64,000 nucleotides of DNA from Legionella anisa (GCF_001467525.1 NZ_LNXS01000004.1:62001-126000), one strand, 5' to 3'. Numbered from the stretch's first letter, positions 25,268 through 34,714 are shown. Numbers and translations are program-made. Notes: generated by a model from the letters alone, not told the origin.

Positions 25268-25831
25268 GGTAATCTCCTTTCGACTTTTTATCAGTGTAAA
25301 ACAGATAAGCTTAAGGATTGATTAACAAAACACACTTTGAAAGAAAAAATTAAACTCTTTTTCTCCTAAGTGGCACAGTGAGGGAAATTTATAGTTGGTT
25401 ATAGCTAAATATTCAATAGGCTGTAAAATACGTATTTGTGCGATCCTCAGGTCTTGTCCCGCCGAATGTACTAAGTAAAGAATTTCCAGCTGAAGAATTC
25501 GCCCTGGAATTAAATAAAAATATTAAGTACTTTAGATTAGGGTCTGTTTTCATTTCGCTAGCTTGAGCCAAAATGGCCTGATTTTCGAGTACCGAAACGC
25601 AGCATACACAAAGTATGTGAGCATCGGAACGCAGAAAATCAGGACAGTTTAGCCAAGATAGAATCTGTTTATATTTCGCTAGCTTGAGCCAAAATGGCCT
25701 GATTTTCGAGTACCGAAGCGCAGCATACATGAAGTATGTGAGCATCGGAACGCAGAAAATCAGGACAGTTTGGCCAAGATAGTAGAAATAGAAACAGACC
25801 CTCATGAAACACTACATAGAGAATCTTAATC
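25268..25831. other. Spacer dominated by a dimeric MITE-like element
   Basis: The only recognisable content is the repeat at 25539-25802; the longest frame through it is spurious. Bases 25268-25538 are AT-rich and show no supported gene. Confidence 0.65.
25539..25802 (+). repeat. MITE-like element, tandem dimer
   Basis: The outer ends AGGGTCTGTTTT and AAACAGACCCT are inverted repeats. Inside are two near-identical units of about 120-140 bp (25539-25660 and 25661-25802), each containing TTTCGCTAGCTTGAGCC, AAAATGGCCTGATTTTCGAG, a GCATACA...GTATGTG hairpin, GCAGAAAATCAGGACAGTTT and CCAAGATAG. A single, oppositely oriented unit lies at 46365-46505. No transposase is present, as expected for a non-autonomous element. 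Confidence 0.85.
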
Positions 25832-26794
25832 ATGGGAAAAATAAATTTAGAAGATTACCTCAAAAAAATAAAAATTACTGTTCCTTCTCTAACTGATGCT
25901 TCACGTGAAGATAAAATAGATTTTTTAAGAAAAATCTATTTTGCTCATGTCCAGACTTTTCCATATTCAAATTTTGAATTACGAAAAATTTCCAAACAGC
26001 ATCTTATCCAAAGAAATTCATTGTCTTTTTTTAGCTACAAAGATTTGCTTTCTTCAAAAGATGGAGGATATTGTTTTCAAACGGCTGGTTTGTTATTCGA
26101 TGCATTATCGCAACTGGGGTATTCCGTTTCATTTTGTGCCGCACGAGTTCTTCTAGGAGCAATCCCTAATGATCCTGAAATACTTAAGCTCCCGCCTACT
26201 CATCTTATATTAACCGTTGAAATCGATGATCAAAAGTTTCTTCTAGACCCTGGATTAGGCTCTTCCGCTCCTCGCTTCCCGGTACTCATTACGGGAAAAA
26301 ATGAGTCGATTGCTCAAAACGAAGATGAATTTAAGTTTTATCCTATGGGTAATATCCATGTTCTCGAGAAAAAAACAAGAAAAGGTTGGTTTCGCTTAAT
26401 GCAAACCGATTTGAGTCCTATAAGCAAGGACCAAGCAGCAATGAATTTACTCAAATTGGAACGTCATCCGAATAATCTTGCAATACGTGATGCCAAAACG
26501 GTTATTGGGATAATTACCGAGCATGGTCGAAAATCATTGGTTTGGGATGCACATTCAGAACAGTTAAAATATTCAGCCAGTGAGGGTGCAGAAGTCACAG
26601 AAAGAGTTTTGGATAACTTTGAGGAGGGTCTCCAAGTGCTTATTGAGGAATTTGGTATTGATAGTTCAGTTGAAACATTAAAAACATACTGTACAAACAC
26701 TTTGCCTCTACCCATAAAGCCTTGGACACTTCATTTTCCTCTCGATCAATTTGAATTGAATGAAATGAAAAAAAATTTAAGTCCTATCTTATAA
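25832..26794 (+). CDS. Arylamine N-acetyltransferase
   Basis: The 320-residue protein has the NAT catalytic triad: Cys81 in GGYCFQTAGLLF, His124 in PPTHLILTV and Asp139 in LLDPGLG, with the usual N-terminal helical bundle (PYSNFE) before the cysteine. NAT enzymes move acetyl from acetyl-CoA to arylamines, hydrazines or related small molecules, often in detoxification or secondary metabolism. The length is slightly above typical bacterial members (about 280). The gene begins about 30 bp after the end of the MITE-like element, so the repeat lies in its promoter region and could influence expression. Confidence 0.87.
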   Translation: MGKINLEDYLKKIKITVPSLTDASREDKIDFLRKIYFAHVQTFPYSNFELRKISKQHLIQRNSLSFFSYKDLLSSKDGGYCFQTAGLLFDALSQLGYSVSFCAARVLLGAIPNDPEILKLPPTHLILTVEIDDQKFLLDPGLGSSAPRFPVLITGKNESIAQNEDEFKFYPMGNIHVLEKKTRKGWFRLMQTDLSPISKDQAAMNLLKLERHPNNLAIRDAKTVIGIITEHGRKSLVWDAHSEQLKYSASEGAEVTERVLDNFEEGLQVLIEEFGIDSSVETLKTYCTNTLPLPIKPWTLHFPLDQFELNEMKKNLSPIL

Positions 26795-26884
26795 CCTCTA
26801 TGAGGTAATAAGGGCTTATTTTGACAGGAAAATAGTATCACCTATTTATTAGACTTCTTCGGAAACTCGCTACAGAGGAGAATT

Positions 26885-28237
26885 CTATTGAACCTTTGGG
26901 TTATCACTCGGGTAAGTCGATATACCCAGGGGAAAGCCGGTGGTAATCCCCGGAATACTTATTTTATTGTAATCCCAGTCTTTTGTAGCAAGTTCACCGG
27001 CCATCCAAAATCCTACTGTATTTGATAACATTTGCGTTGGCTCCGCTAATGAAAATTTTAAACGCATTAAAAAATCCTCAATCTTGGGTTGTTTTGAATA
27101 AGCGTAATCACCGGGTATTGCAGCACGATCAGGTAAAAAGATACTGGGAATATTGGTAAAAACTTTATTAGCAATTAGTGTGCGATTGTGCCTCGATGCC
27201 CATATATTATTGTAATAGTCATAATCAGCGCGAGGTATTTGTTGTTCACCTAATGACGATTTAATCGCTGCATAAGGAGCGATATAAACTCTATCAGATG
27301 GCAGGGTGTTATTGGAAAGTGCCTCAACAAAGGGAACCAACCAATTACTGTCTTTAGTCACACCCGCCGAAACATTTGATCCAGCAACAAAGCGAATGAT
27401 TACTTTTGCAGTGGGCCAATCAATATTTAATTGAGCTATTTTACGATGAAGCTCATCCATGCTTTGTAAGGCGGTTAACATAAACGTGCCAACCATCACA
27501 TTATTATAAGGAATTGGGTATGCGTTATTCCCATCAAGAAAATTATTTTGTAGCGAGGTCATATCAAATGCTTGTTTCCCGCTAAGAACCTCACTCATAT
27601 AATTACCTGCCATGGAACAAGCATAATCGATCATATTATGAATTAAAGTTAAATGCGGTTTCCAAGCAGGCGCATTAACGTGTTCCAACCAGTTATTTTC
27701 TGTTTGCGCATTTAGTTCTTTTACTGCTTTTACATCTTTGAGTAAGATTTCCATTTGCGACTTCCAATTGCTATCGCCATTTTCCTTTATTTTTGCAAGA
27801 TACATCAGCGCGGGACCAATATGGGATACTGCGGTCATTTCCGTGAAGCCCGAGTTCGGGGCAGTACGCATCAATTGTTCCAGCTCTAACTGACGTTCAC
27901 TGTTATAAATATACAATGTTGAATCGATAAATAAGATCAATGAACCCTGATCTTGTTGCGCTAATCTACTGTTTTTTTTCAGTTCCGACTGGAATAAAAT
28001 TTGAGAAATATTGATTTTTCCCTTAGGGTACTGTGCCTCTCCATTCCCAGTAAAATCATAATATAAATTCCAGAAAGCTTGGGGCGTCGCATAACCATTA
28101 TTTGCTGTATTACCTCCTTCATTTTGGTTGGTTACCACGGTAGGTCTATAATACAAATCCGTACGAGCAGGGGCTATTTCATTAAAACCAAAGACAAATA
28201 ATAGGATATAGAAAATTCTTATGTTGGGTAATTTCAT
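26885..28237 (-). CDS. Secreted protein, unknown function (about 450 residues)
   Basis: The product starts MKLPNIRIFYILLFVFGFNE, a signal peptide cleaved near APART. The mature region is mainly helical, with a central LEQLMRTAPNSGFTEMTAVS, an HNMIDYACSMAGNYM segment and a C-terminal VGFWMAGELATKDW. I see no known catalytic motif. The start at 28237 has an AAGGATTTTTGCT site; eight codons further upstream were discarded. It is divergent from the regulatory RNA at 28448. It may be a type II-secreted or periplasmic protein particular to Legionella. Confidence 0.68.
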   Translation of the reverse strand: MKLPNIRIFYILLFVFGFNEIAPARTDLYYRPTVVTNQNEGGNTANNGYATPQAFWNLYYDFTGNGEAQYPKGKINISQILFQSELKKNSRLAQQDQGSLILFIDSTLYIYNSERQLELEQLMRTAPNSGFTEMTAVSHIGPALMYLAKIKENGDSNWKSQMEILLKDVKAVKELNAQTENNWLEHVNAPAWKPHLTLIHNMIDYACSMAGNYMSEVLSGKQAFDMTSLQNNFLDGNNAYPIPYNNVMVGTFMLTALQSMDELHRKIAQLNIDWPTAKVIIRFVAGSNVSAGVTKDSNWLVPFVEALSNNTLPSDRVYIAPYAAIKSSLGEQQIPRADYDYYNNIWASRHNRTLIANKVFTNIPSIFLPDRAAIPGDYAYSKQPKIEDFLMRLKFSLAEPTQMLSNTVGFWMAGELATKDWDYNKISIPGITTGFPLGISTYPSDNPKVQ

Positions 28238-28376
28238 AGCAAAAATCCTTCTACTATTCACAGCAATACAGCTTCCCAGCTAAGGTCAAAACTATATCCT
28301 TGCTGATCAATAGAAACCTACTGAGATATCATGTCGCTTTAGTAAGATTGTTTCAAGTGCAACTTGTTCTAAAGTT

Positions 28377-28390
28377 TGAGAAATTTCTTA
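28377..28390 (+). promoter_or_regulatory. LetA-type upstream palindrome of RNA locus 1
   Basis: TGAGAAATTTCTTA fits the TNAGAAATTTCTNA element described upstream of rsmY and rsmZ in Legionella pneumophila, where the response regulator LetA binds. It lies 45 bp upstream of TATGCT (28436-28441), the likely -10 box; exactly the same spacing occurs at RNA locus 2. Confidence 0.85.
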
Positions 28391-28447
28391 CATGAATATG
28401 AGATAAAAAGGCGATGATAATTTAGAACATTTTGTTATGCTTAATAC

Positions 28448-28588
28448 ACGAGGAATGACAATGGATGTCTTAAAAGGAAATTTATAGCATCATGGAAGAC
28501 GCTATACCACAAGGATGTGGTTACCCTCCTCGTATTAGTCTGCTATAAGTCTGATTATGCGCCCATTAATCAGACTTAATTCATTTGT
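28448..28588 (+). ncRNA. RsmY/RsmZ-like CsrA-sequestering small RNA, locus 1
   Basis: After the LetA box and a -10 at 28436-28441, the predicted transcript contains five GGA motifs (28452, 28463, 28476, 28494 and 28513). The last sits in the loop of a CCACA/TGTGG hairpin and reads ACAAGGATGT, which matches the high-affinity CsrA consensus. ACGAGGA at the 5' end pairs with TCCTCGT at 28527-28533. A hairpin AAGTCTGATTA/TAATCAGACTT (28547-28577) with a following T-rich tract probably ends the RNA. A run of 32 bases (28448-28479) is identical to locus 2. By analogy it titrates CsrA to switch the cell to the transmissive phase. The 3' end is uncertain. Confidence 0.85.
28547..28577 (+). terminator. 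Hairpin at the 3' end of RNA locus 1
   Basis: AAGTCTGATTA (28547-28557) and TAATCAGACTT (28567-28577) form a perfect 11-bp stem with a 9-nt loop, followed by a T-rich tract. Confidence 0.65.
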
Positions 28589-28964
28589 TCTTTCTAATCA
28601 TTTTACAGCGTGCACCCAAATAATTAAAAACCCACGTATTATCTTAAACCTAACGAGGAAAATCGTTCTTAATTTATCATAAAATCGCTTTTTGGAGCAC
28701 GCTCTATTCACTGATACGGTTACTCATAATTACTTACTTTAAAGCGATCGATTACCGTGTGTTGATAATTAATGATTTTTTAAACTCTTTTGCGCGCCAT
28801 AGCTTTTCTCTTATTTGATTTATTTTTACTTGTTAATTTTTTTTTCATAAAACAGCATTTAAATATCACTAAGATTAAATTGAAATCTCAAAGTATAAAT
28901 AATACCTTGACTAGAGACTATTTGTGATACATCTTATACGTATGTTATCCTGTCGGAACAAAAT

Positions 28965-31900
28965 ATGATCATTAGTGACCTGTTTAATTGGCTTCAAGGA
29001 GATGAAAAAACTGTTCATCTCATCAATCAACACCTATCGCAAGACCTTCTCAAATCGGAACAATCTCTAGCAAAAAAAACAAACCGCATACTTTTGAGTG
29101 AAGTACGACTTGCCAAATTTAACGGCCTTGAAACAAGCGATGCCCTAAGTAAGTTAGAAAAACACATCTTCTTCATGGATTATCTTGAATTTTGTAACCA
29201 ACAATTCACTGAAAATCCAAAAAACTCTTTATTTTTAATCACCTTAAAATATCTGCTCATCAAGGTTCAAAAAGAAGATCTCCATCTCAATGCAAAATTG
29301 AATGGATTATTTGTCGCTTTATTGCAGGAAGACCGAGGAAATACTCTTTCTTTTTATCAACAAAACGAAACATTATTTAAAAATCATCCTGAAATTCAAA
29401 AGCGGGTTGAACTCGAGTTACGCGAACAAAAACGCGATGAAGCGGTAAAACAAGTTGAGGACCATTTGGTTCATTTAAACAAACAGTTATCCAATCAGAA
29501 AAATCCTTTAGGAATTATTGGTTTATGTAAAGGATGGATTAGTGACACAGAACAGTTTGCTGCATTAATACTCTGGTTATTGCAGCGTCATGTCAGTACA
29601 AAACAAATTCTCCAAACCTACTTACTGCATGATTTTCTTAAATATCATTTATTTACCTTGCACTCAGGGGACAACGAAGTTTTTCATTTATATGCCATGC
29701 TTAGTCGCTTCCCTGAGGCCAAATCACTTGTGGAAGCAGCCCAGCTAACAGGCAGTGATGAGCGAGGGTTTCAGCGCTATACACTTAATGGAATTCTGAG
29801 CGAAGAAGAACTTCAGAGCATCCCCCCGAAACCGCACGAGTTAGAGTTCTCATTAACCAAACCGAATTTTTTGGCCTTACATAAGCTTTTTGGTCTAACT
29901 TTTCTAACTGCAGCGGTAATCACTTCAGTAGGAAATAAAAATTTAAAATGGCGCGAAGCGTTAAATCAAACTTTGAATCAGCCAGAAATTGTAACCAAAG
30001 AAATCCCCGGGCTTATTAATAAGATTGCTCAGGAATCCTCACCTCAAACTCTAGAGAATTTAGCTGCTTTAATCGATGATCATACCGCGCAGCACCTACT
30101 ATCCAAGAATGAAGGTTCAGTATTTTACCTATTGCCTTATAAACCGAAGCTTTTTGAATACATCAATCAAAAAAATATTACCGAATTTATCCAGCAAGTT
30201 TCCTTGAGACATACTTCTGATCCAGAAATTGTTTTTCAATTAATGGCATTATTTAGGATGCTCCCGAAGAAAAAAAATCCGATGACACAGCTCGTCTTCG
30301 AAGCAATTATCGATAATCTCCCACAACATCCACTTCTGTTAGATGATGAAAAATTATTGCGTCAGTTAAGGAAATACCCTGACTGCCAGCTGATACTTAG
30401 CCAACACAGTGAAAAAATAAAAAAACAAGTCAATGATTGCATTATTGAACAAGCAACCACCCTCCCATTTAGCAGCCACAATTATCATATTATCGAAGAT
30501 ATTTGGGTTGATGCGACTCGAAAACTCACTGTCTTTGATCTCATTTCACCTCAAGCTAAATTCAATCTCAATCATAAATATGCGCTTCAGGCAAAAATTG
30601 CTGAAATTGCTTTTTTTCATCAGGGGGAACTTTTTGATTTGGATGCTTTCATCGAATCATTATCCCTGCCTCCTGTAATTGCAAAAAATGAAATAAGCGA
30701 GTACGAGCGGATTCTTATTGAAATTCTTGCGGTCATCGATAATGAATCAATTAGGGCGCAAATTATCGAAAAACTGGAAAATCATCCCGTGCACCGACTT
30801 GATTGGGTAGAAAAAGAATATGAAGGCAAAACAATTTTCCTTAAGGCCGCAAAACATGGCAATCTAGGCTTAATCAATCTTTTGAACGATCGCATTGCGC
30901 CAGAAACATTTAACAAAGCGATAATTCTAGCTGCAGAATCAAATCAATGGAAATGTGTTGGTCGGCTCTGCCGAATTAATAAAGTGCAATTGAGCGAAGA
31001 AGAAATTGAAACGCTCCTTCTCCACGCAGCAGGGCAAGGCCAGATAAAAATTATAAAATACCTTTTAGGTACTTACGATTATGAGCCATCCACTGCAGAA
31101 GTGATTCAAATTCTTAATCAGGCAATTAAAAATAACAAGTTAAATATCGTTGAATATTTCTATAACTTTTCCAGAAATATGCCAACTCAATCCGTAATCC
31201 ATAAACTATTTAATTCAGCAGTCGAATTGGGGTTTTGGGATATTGCTCTATTTATTGCGAATTCAGAAAGACATCATCCCTCGCTGTTAGTTATTGAAAA
31301 GGCATTTACTCATGCAGCAGACACAATGCAGCGGGAGGCAATGCAGCGGTTTTTTACTTTATCAACAAATGCACCGCGACCCAAGGCGATTCACCGAGCT
31401 TTTGTAAAAGCCTGTCAGTTAGGTCATTTACCAACCGTTCAATGCCTTCACGATTTATCTGAAAAGTTACCTCGAACAACCCTTGAAAAAGCAGTGGAAC
31501 AGGCCATCATTAATGAGCATAAGGAAGTTATTAGCCATTTATATAACTCATCCATTTATCCGCCAAGTCAATCTTTAGTAAATCAAGGATTTATAACTGC
31601 TGTAAAGACAGGAAAGACTGCTCTTGTTGAATTTTTTTGTTCCATGCTAGCTAAGAACAAACCGTCTCAACATGTTATCAATCAAGCAATGTATTGGACC
31701 GTCAAACACGCGCAAGAAGAACTATTTAGTACCCTCTGTCATTGGGAACAGTATTCTCCAGGAAAATCGGTTATAAAACACGCTTTTCTTCTTGGTGTAA
31801 AAGAGGGAAAACTGAGTATTGTTAATTATATATGTAACAATAAAATGAATTCACTCAATCAAAGGGATATTGAAGAAGGGCTAATCTTAGCAGTGAAACT

Positions 31901-32351
31901 TAAAAACCTCCAAATGGCTCGATATTTATGTGAGCTTCCTGCAAACTCACCACAAAAGAAAGCCCTACAGATTGCTTTCAATAAAGCAGCTTCCAGTGGT
32001 CAAAATGAACTTGCTGATTATTTAAGTAAACAATTACACAGTGAAAAAAGCCCTCAACACACAGTAGACGCCGAAATGGACACTAGTTCAGGAACAAATC
32101 ATGATCCTGAAATGGATAATATCTCGGAAATAGATACCCTATCAGATACTGGCTTAGAAATTGATGACAACATGACAATGGATAACAGCTTAACTATAGA
32201 GAGTGACCCAGAAAATGAGCAGGAATCTGATATGACTCATGAACCTAAAGTTGGAATCCCTTTAAAGAGCCATGGACTTTTTAAAGTAAAAAGACAGCTA
32301 AACCTACCTTCTGTATCGACTGATTTAGTTGGCACACTCACTTTAGAATAA
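28965..32351 (+). CDS. Very large helical-repeat protein with acidic tail, candidate effector
   Basis: This 1128-residue cytosolic-type protein has no signal peptide or membrane segment. The N-terminal 600 residues are helical with no family I recognise. From about 610 to 1020 there are degenerate ankyrin-like two-helix units of about 33-36 residues (e.g. LLLHAAGQGQIKIIKYLLG and later AFVKACQLGHLPTVQCLHDL). Residues about 1030-1100 are strongly acidic (MDTSSGTNHDPEMDNISE), the composition seen near translocation signals of Dot/Icm substrates. It sits directly downstream of the LetA-controlled RNA locus and is followed by a long inverted repeat. Function unknown; host-targeted scaffold is an inference. 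Confidence 0.75.
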   Translation: MIISDLFNWLQGDEKTVHLINQHLSQDLLKSEQSLAKKTNRILLSEVRLAKFNGLETSDALSKLEKHIFFMDYLEFCNQQFTENPKNSLFLITLKYLLIKVQKEDLHLNAKLNGLFVALLQEDRGNTLSFYQQNETLFKNHPEIQKRVELELREQKRDEAVKQVEDHLVHLNKQLSNQKNPLGIIGLCKGWISDTEQFAALILWLLQRHVSTKQILQTYLLHDFLKYHLFTLHSGDNEVFHLYAMLSRFPEAKSLVEAAQLTGSDERGFQRYTLNGILSEEELQSIPPKPHELEFSLTKPNFLALHKLFGLTFLTAAVITSVGNKNLKWREALNQTLNQPEIVTKEIPGLINKIAQESSPQTLENLAALIDDHTAQHLLSKNEGSVFYLLPYKPKLFEYINQKNITEFIQQVSLRHTSDPEIVFQLMALFRMLPKKKNPMTQLVFEAIIDNLPQHPLLLDDEKLLRQLRKYPDCQLILSQHSEKIKKQVNDCIIEQATTLPFSSHNYHIIEDIWVDATRKLTVFDLISPQAKFNLNHKYALQAKIAEIAFFHQGELFDLDAFIESLSLPPVIAKNEISEYERILIEILAVIDNESIRAQIIEKLENHPVHRLDWVEKEYEGKTIFLKAAKHGNLGLINLLNDRIAPETFNKAIILAAESNQWKCVGRLCRINKVQLSEEEIETLLLHAAGQGQIKIIKYLLGTYDYEPSTAEVIQILNQAIKNNKLNIVEYFYNFSRNMPTQSVIHKLFNSAVELGFWDIALFIANSERHHPSLLVIEKAFTHAADTMQREAMQRFFTLSTNAPRPKAIHRAFVKACQLGHLPTVQCLHDLSEKLPRTTLEKAVEQAIINEHKEVISHLYNSSIYPPSQSLVNQGFITAVKTGKTALVEFFCSMLAKNKPSQHVINQAMYWTVKHAQEELFSTLCHWEQYSPGKSVIKHAFLLGVKEGKLSIVNYICNNKMNSLNQRDIEEGLILAVKLKNLQMARYLCELPANSPQKKALQIAFNKAASSGQNELADYLSKQLHSEKSPQHTVDAEMDTSSGTNHDPEMDNISEIDTLSDTGLEIDDNMTMDNSLTIESDPENEQESDMTHEPKVGIPLKSHGLFKVKRQLNLPSVSTDLVGTLTLE

Positions 32352-32356
32352 GATTA

Positions 32357-32403
32357 AATCAGTAAAAATTAGAGCAATACTGTGCCACTAATTTTTACTG
32401 ATT
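32357..32403 (+). terminator. Perfect 16-bp inverted repeat after the large protein gene
   Basis: AATCAGTAAAAATTAG (32357-32372) and CTAATTTTTACTGATT (32388-32403) are perfect inverted copies six bases after the stop codon. The stem is AT-rich but long, and T-runs occur inside it. It is probably a terminator. Confidence 0.6.
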
Positions 32404-32566
32404 AGATCGCCACATTGTGTAAGAAACTGCTTTCAAAGATCAATTAACTGAATTTTTTAAATTCGCCCATAGACTGTACTAAAATACAAAATAGAGATCT
32501 TTGTTCGGCATGATCGGACATACCAGAGAGAAGGAATTTAGGGACACGTTCAACTGGGAGATATTT

Positions 32567-33094
32567 ATGCAAAAATATTGTATTCAGGCAGCCATGTTTC
32601 AGTTACCCATCCCCTTTTTTAATCGTTTTGCCCATGATTTTTGGATTTTAAGAGAGATTGAGAGTAATACCGTAATCGCTCAATTACATGGCCTTGCTAC
32701 GTCAAGAAAAAGCGGAAATATAGTACCCATTGGATACAACAAAGATCATAGTTTAAAAGCCTACTGCATTGCCTATGACACTGAATTTGCCAATCAATAT
32801 GGTTTGCAACAAGGTACTTTTGCATTACCTATTCACGTTCACCGCACGGTATATTTAAAAGAAGATTGTGTCCAACACTGGCTACAAGGAATAAAAGCGA
32901 TTAAAACAATTAATGATTTGGATCTTAACTATCCCCCTTATGGATTCACAATTCCTTTATCAGCCACCATCAACAGTAACTCCATCTATCATACTTTTGC
33001 GCAGGTAATGGAAATACCCTTACACACCTTTGATGGTTTTTTTCATATAGGAATTGAAGGTTCTATCTACGACCAAATTAAATATCATTTATAA
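32567..33094 (+). CDS. Hypothetical cytosolic protein
   Basis: The product (175 residues) begins MQKYCIQAAMFQLPIPFFNR; the start at 32567 has a GGGAGATATTT ribosome site, and the 22 codons upstream were dropped. The protein is rich in aromatic residues and histidine (LPIHVHRTVYLKED and a C-terminal HTFDGFFHIGIEG) and looks like a compact alpha/beta domain. No signal peptide, no transmembrane helix and no family I recognise. It is followed by another unknown gene on the same strand. Confidence 0.6.
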   Translation: MQKYCIQAAMFQLPIPFFNRFAHDFWILREIESNTVIAQLHGLATSRKSGNIVPIGYNKDHSLKAYCIAYDTEFANQYGLQQGTFALPIHVHRTVYLKEDCVQHWLQGIKAIKTINDLDLNYPPYGFTIPLSATINSNSIYHTFAQVMEIPLHTFDGFFHIGIEGSIYDQIKYHL

Positions 33095-33226
33095 ATAAAT
33101 TTATTAAATTAAGCATGCAACATTCGCTAAAACTGCCAGATTTTGTTTTTTATAAAACAGGTCTTTACCCCTTTTGATATTTTCTGTAGTCTTTCCTTTT
33201 TTTAATTTAATGAATAAGGATCTTTC

Positions 33227-33874
33227 ATGCCTAGTTTCTCTACGTTTAGCATTTACGAAAAAGAAATGCGTACCTTCATCAATAAAGTTGCCGAAGCAAC
33301 CTCCTTAGAACACGATAAACTGACTACCTGGTTTTATAGTGAGGGCGTGATGCAATTTCGCGGAGGACAAGCTGCGGATTATTACCCTTACGTCAATGAG
33401 AATCTAAAAAAATTTGGGCATAGGCCATTGATCTCCAAACAACATTCCATGGGGCAAACACTCACTGGTTTTATGACACTAAAAAATGCCTTCATCAATC
33501 AGTTTGCAAAAGATCAACTGGAACTTAAAAATCAATTAGAATCCTTATTTACCCATACCTTTTATAATGCCATAGAGAGTCATTTACCCTACATTATTAT
33601 TCAAAGTGAAATATCTTCCGAATTGAGCGCCTATCAAGATAAAAACGGCGGTTCTCTTGAACCAGTAGAAGCGCTTAAACTCTCAATTAAAATGTTTGAA
33701 GAAAAACGCGCTAATAATCCTCAGTTAGAAGAGGATTTTAAAAATCAACTCATTCTAATGAATGAGTTTTTAGACTATTTAAGCAAACAAGCAGCATCTT
33801 CTGGACAACAGTTCTTTAAACCAAGTGACAATAACACCTCACACATAACTTCAGAACAACTCACTCTAAAATAG
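33227..33874 (+). CDS. Hypothetical helical protein
   Basis: A 215-residue helical protein without export signals. A pattern of amphipathic helices spans residues 85-190 (NQLESLFTHTFYNAI, LKLSIKMFEEKRANN), ending in a polar tail. The ATG has an AAGGATCTTTC site. The 3' end overlaps a decayed minus-strand gene by 14 bp. No known domain, so only a description is possible. Confidence 0.6.
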   Translation: MPSFSTFSIYEKEMRTFINKVAEATSLEHDKLTTWFYSEGVMQFRGGQAADYYPYVNENLKKFGHRPLISKQHSMGQTLTGFMTLKNAFINQFAKDQLELKNQLESLFTHTFYNAIESHLPYIIIQSEISSELSAYQDKNGGSLEPVEALKLSIKMFEEKRANNPQLEEDFKNQLILMNEFLDYLSKQAASSGQQFFKPSDNNTSHITSEQLTLK

Positions 33875-34179
33875 TTGAATCAGCATGTGCTTGTTTTGCT
33901 CTTGAATTATAATAAACCGGTTGTTCATGTAGCCCGGAGTGAAAGTAATCTAAACCCCGGGCTCGGTACCTATAATGCTCTTCATCTAATTGAATTTGCT
34001 TATGAATCGATTGGGGATCATGGCCTTGGGAGAACAACTGCATGGCCTTCCTTTCTTCAGACGTCCACAGCTCTGTTTCTATCATTTCATGCGTTACTTG
34101 TTGATAAATCTCTTTAAATTCCGTTGTTGCACGTATATCATCCAGAATTTCTTATCATATGTTGAGAATTACTAACCAT
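33861..34179 (-). pseudogene. Frameshifted small gene invaded by a REP-like palindrome
   Basis: A strong ribosome site (GGAGGAA) precedes an ATG at 34179 that encodes MVSNSQHMIRNSG and then stops. One frame over, translation resumes as EILDDIRATTEFKEIYQQVT and continues to 33861. The two parts read as one protein of about 105 residues broken by a frameshift near 34150. The last third passes through a palindrome GTAGCCCGGAG...CCCCGGGCTC (about 33930-33963), so its C-terminus is probably repeat-derived. Either a decaying gene or, less likely, a sequencing error. Confidence 0.45.
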
Positions 34180-34294
34180 TATTTACTTCCTCCGCACAAT
34201 GTTCAAACCATACAATTATAGTAAATTATTTGCACAATAAAGCTGAGGAAAGTCTATTTAAAATTTAACGATAATATTTACTTGAGAGTCTTCA

Positions 34295-34714
34295 ATGAAA
34301 ACCTATAGAAAAGAATTATGGTTTCATATTCCTGCGCGGATGGGATTTATAAATATAACCGAGAAAGTACGCGAGTGCTTAAACGATAGCGGTGTTCAGG
34401 AAGGTCTGGTTCTAGTAAATGCCATGCATATTACTGCATCTGTTTTTATTAATGATGATGAAGAAGGCTTGCATCAAGATTATAAAAAATGGTTAGAACA
34501 CATTGCGCCCCATGACCCCATATCGCATTATCAACATAACAATACTGGAGAAGATAATGCGGATGCCCATATCAAGAGACAAATAATGGGCCGGGAAGTT
34601 GTCGTAGCGATTACGGAGGGAACGCTTGATTTTGGGCCTTGGGAGCAAATTTTTTACGGTGAATTCGATGGATGCCGCGATAAAAGAGTCTTAGTGAAAA
34701 TAATTGGGGAGTAG
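34295..34714 (+). CDS. yjbQ: YjbQ/UPF0047 family protein
   Basis: The 139-residue protein has the conserved UPF0047 core: the GFINITEKV start, [12 protein letters not shown], the central [20 protein letters not shown] with the histidine/asparagine-rich metal-like site, and the terminal [13 protein letters not shown]. The E. coli YjbQ family has been linked to a weak thiamine-phosphate synthase side-activity; its main role is unclear. Cytosolic, single gene. Confidence 0.88.
   Translation: MKTYRKELWFHIPARMGFINITEKVRECLNDSGVQEGLVLVNAMHITASVFINDDEEGLHQDYKKWLEHIAPHDPISHYQHNNTGEDNADAHIKRQIMGREVVVAITEGTLDFGPWEQIFYGEFDGCRDKRVLVKIIGE

Larger units (their letters stand above)
28238..28964. other. Long intergenic region containing a regulatory RNA
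   Basis: The region holds the promoter side of the minus-strand secreted-protein gene, the LetA-type palindrome (28377-28390), the RsmY/Z-like RNA (28448 to about 28588) and, from 28600 to 28964, an AT-rich stretch that should include the promoter of the 1128-residue protein. No coding frame is supported. Confidence 0.75.

Noticed and set aside
25413..25805. Minus-strand open frame of about 130 codons
   Set aside because: It lies inside the tandem MITE-like repeat and its translation repeats itself; it is a by-product of the repeat.
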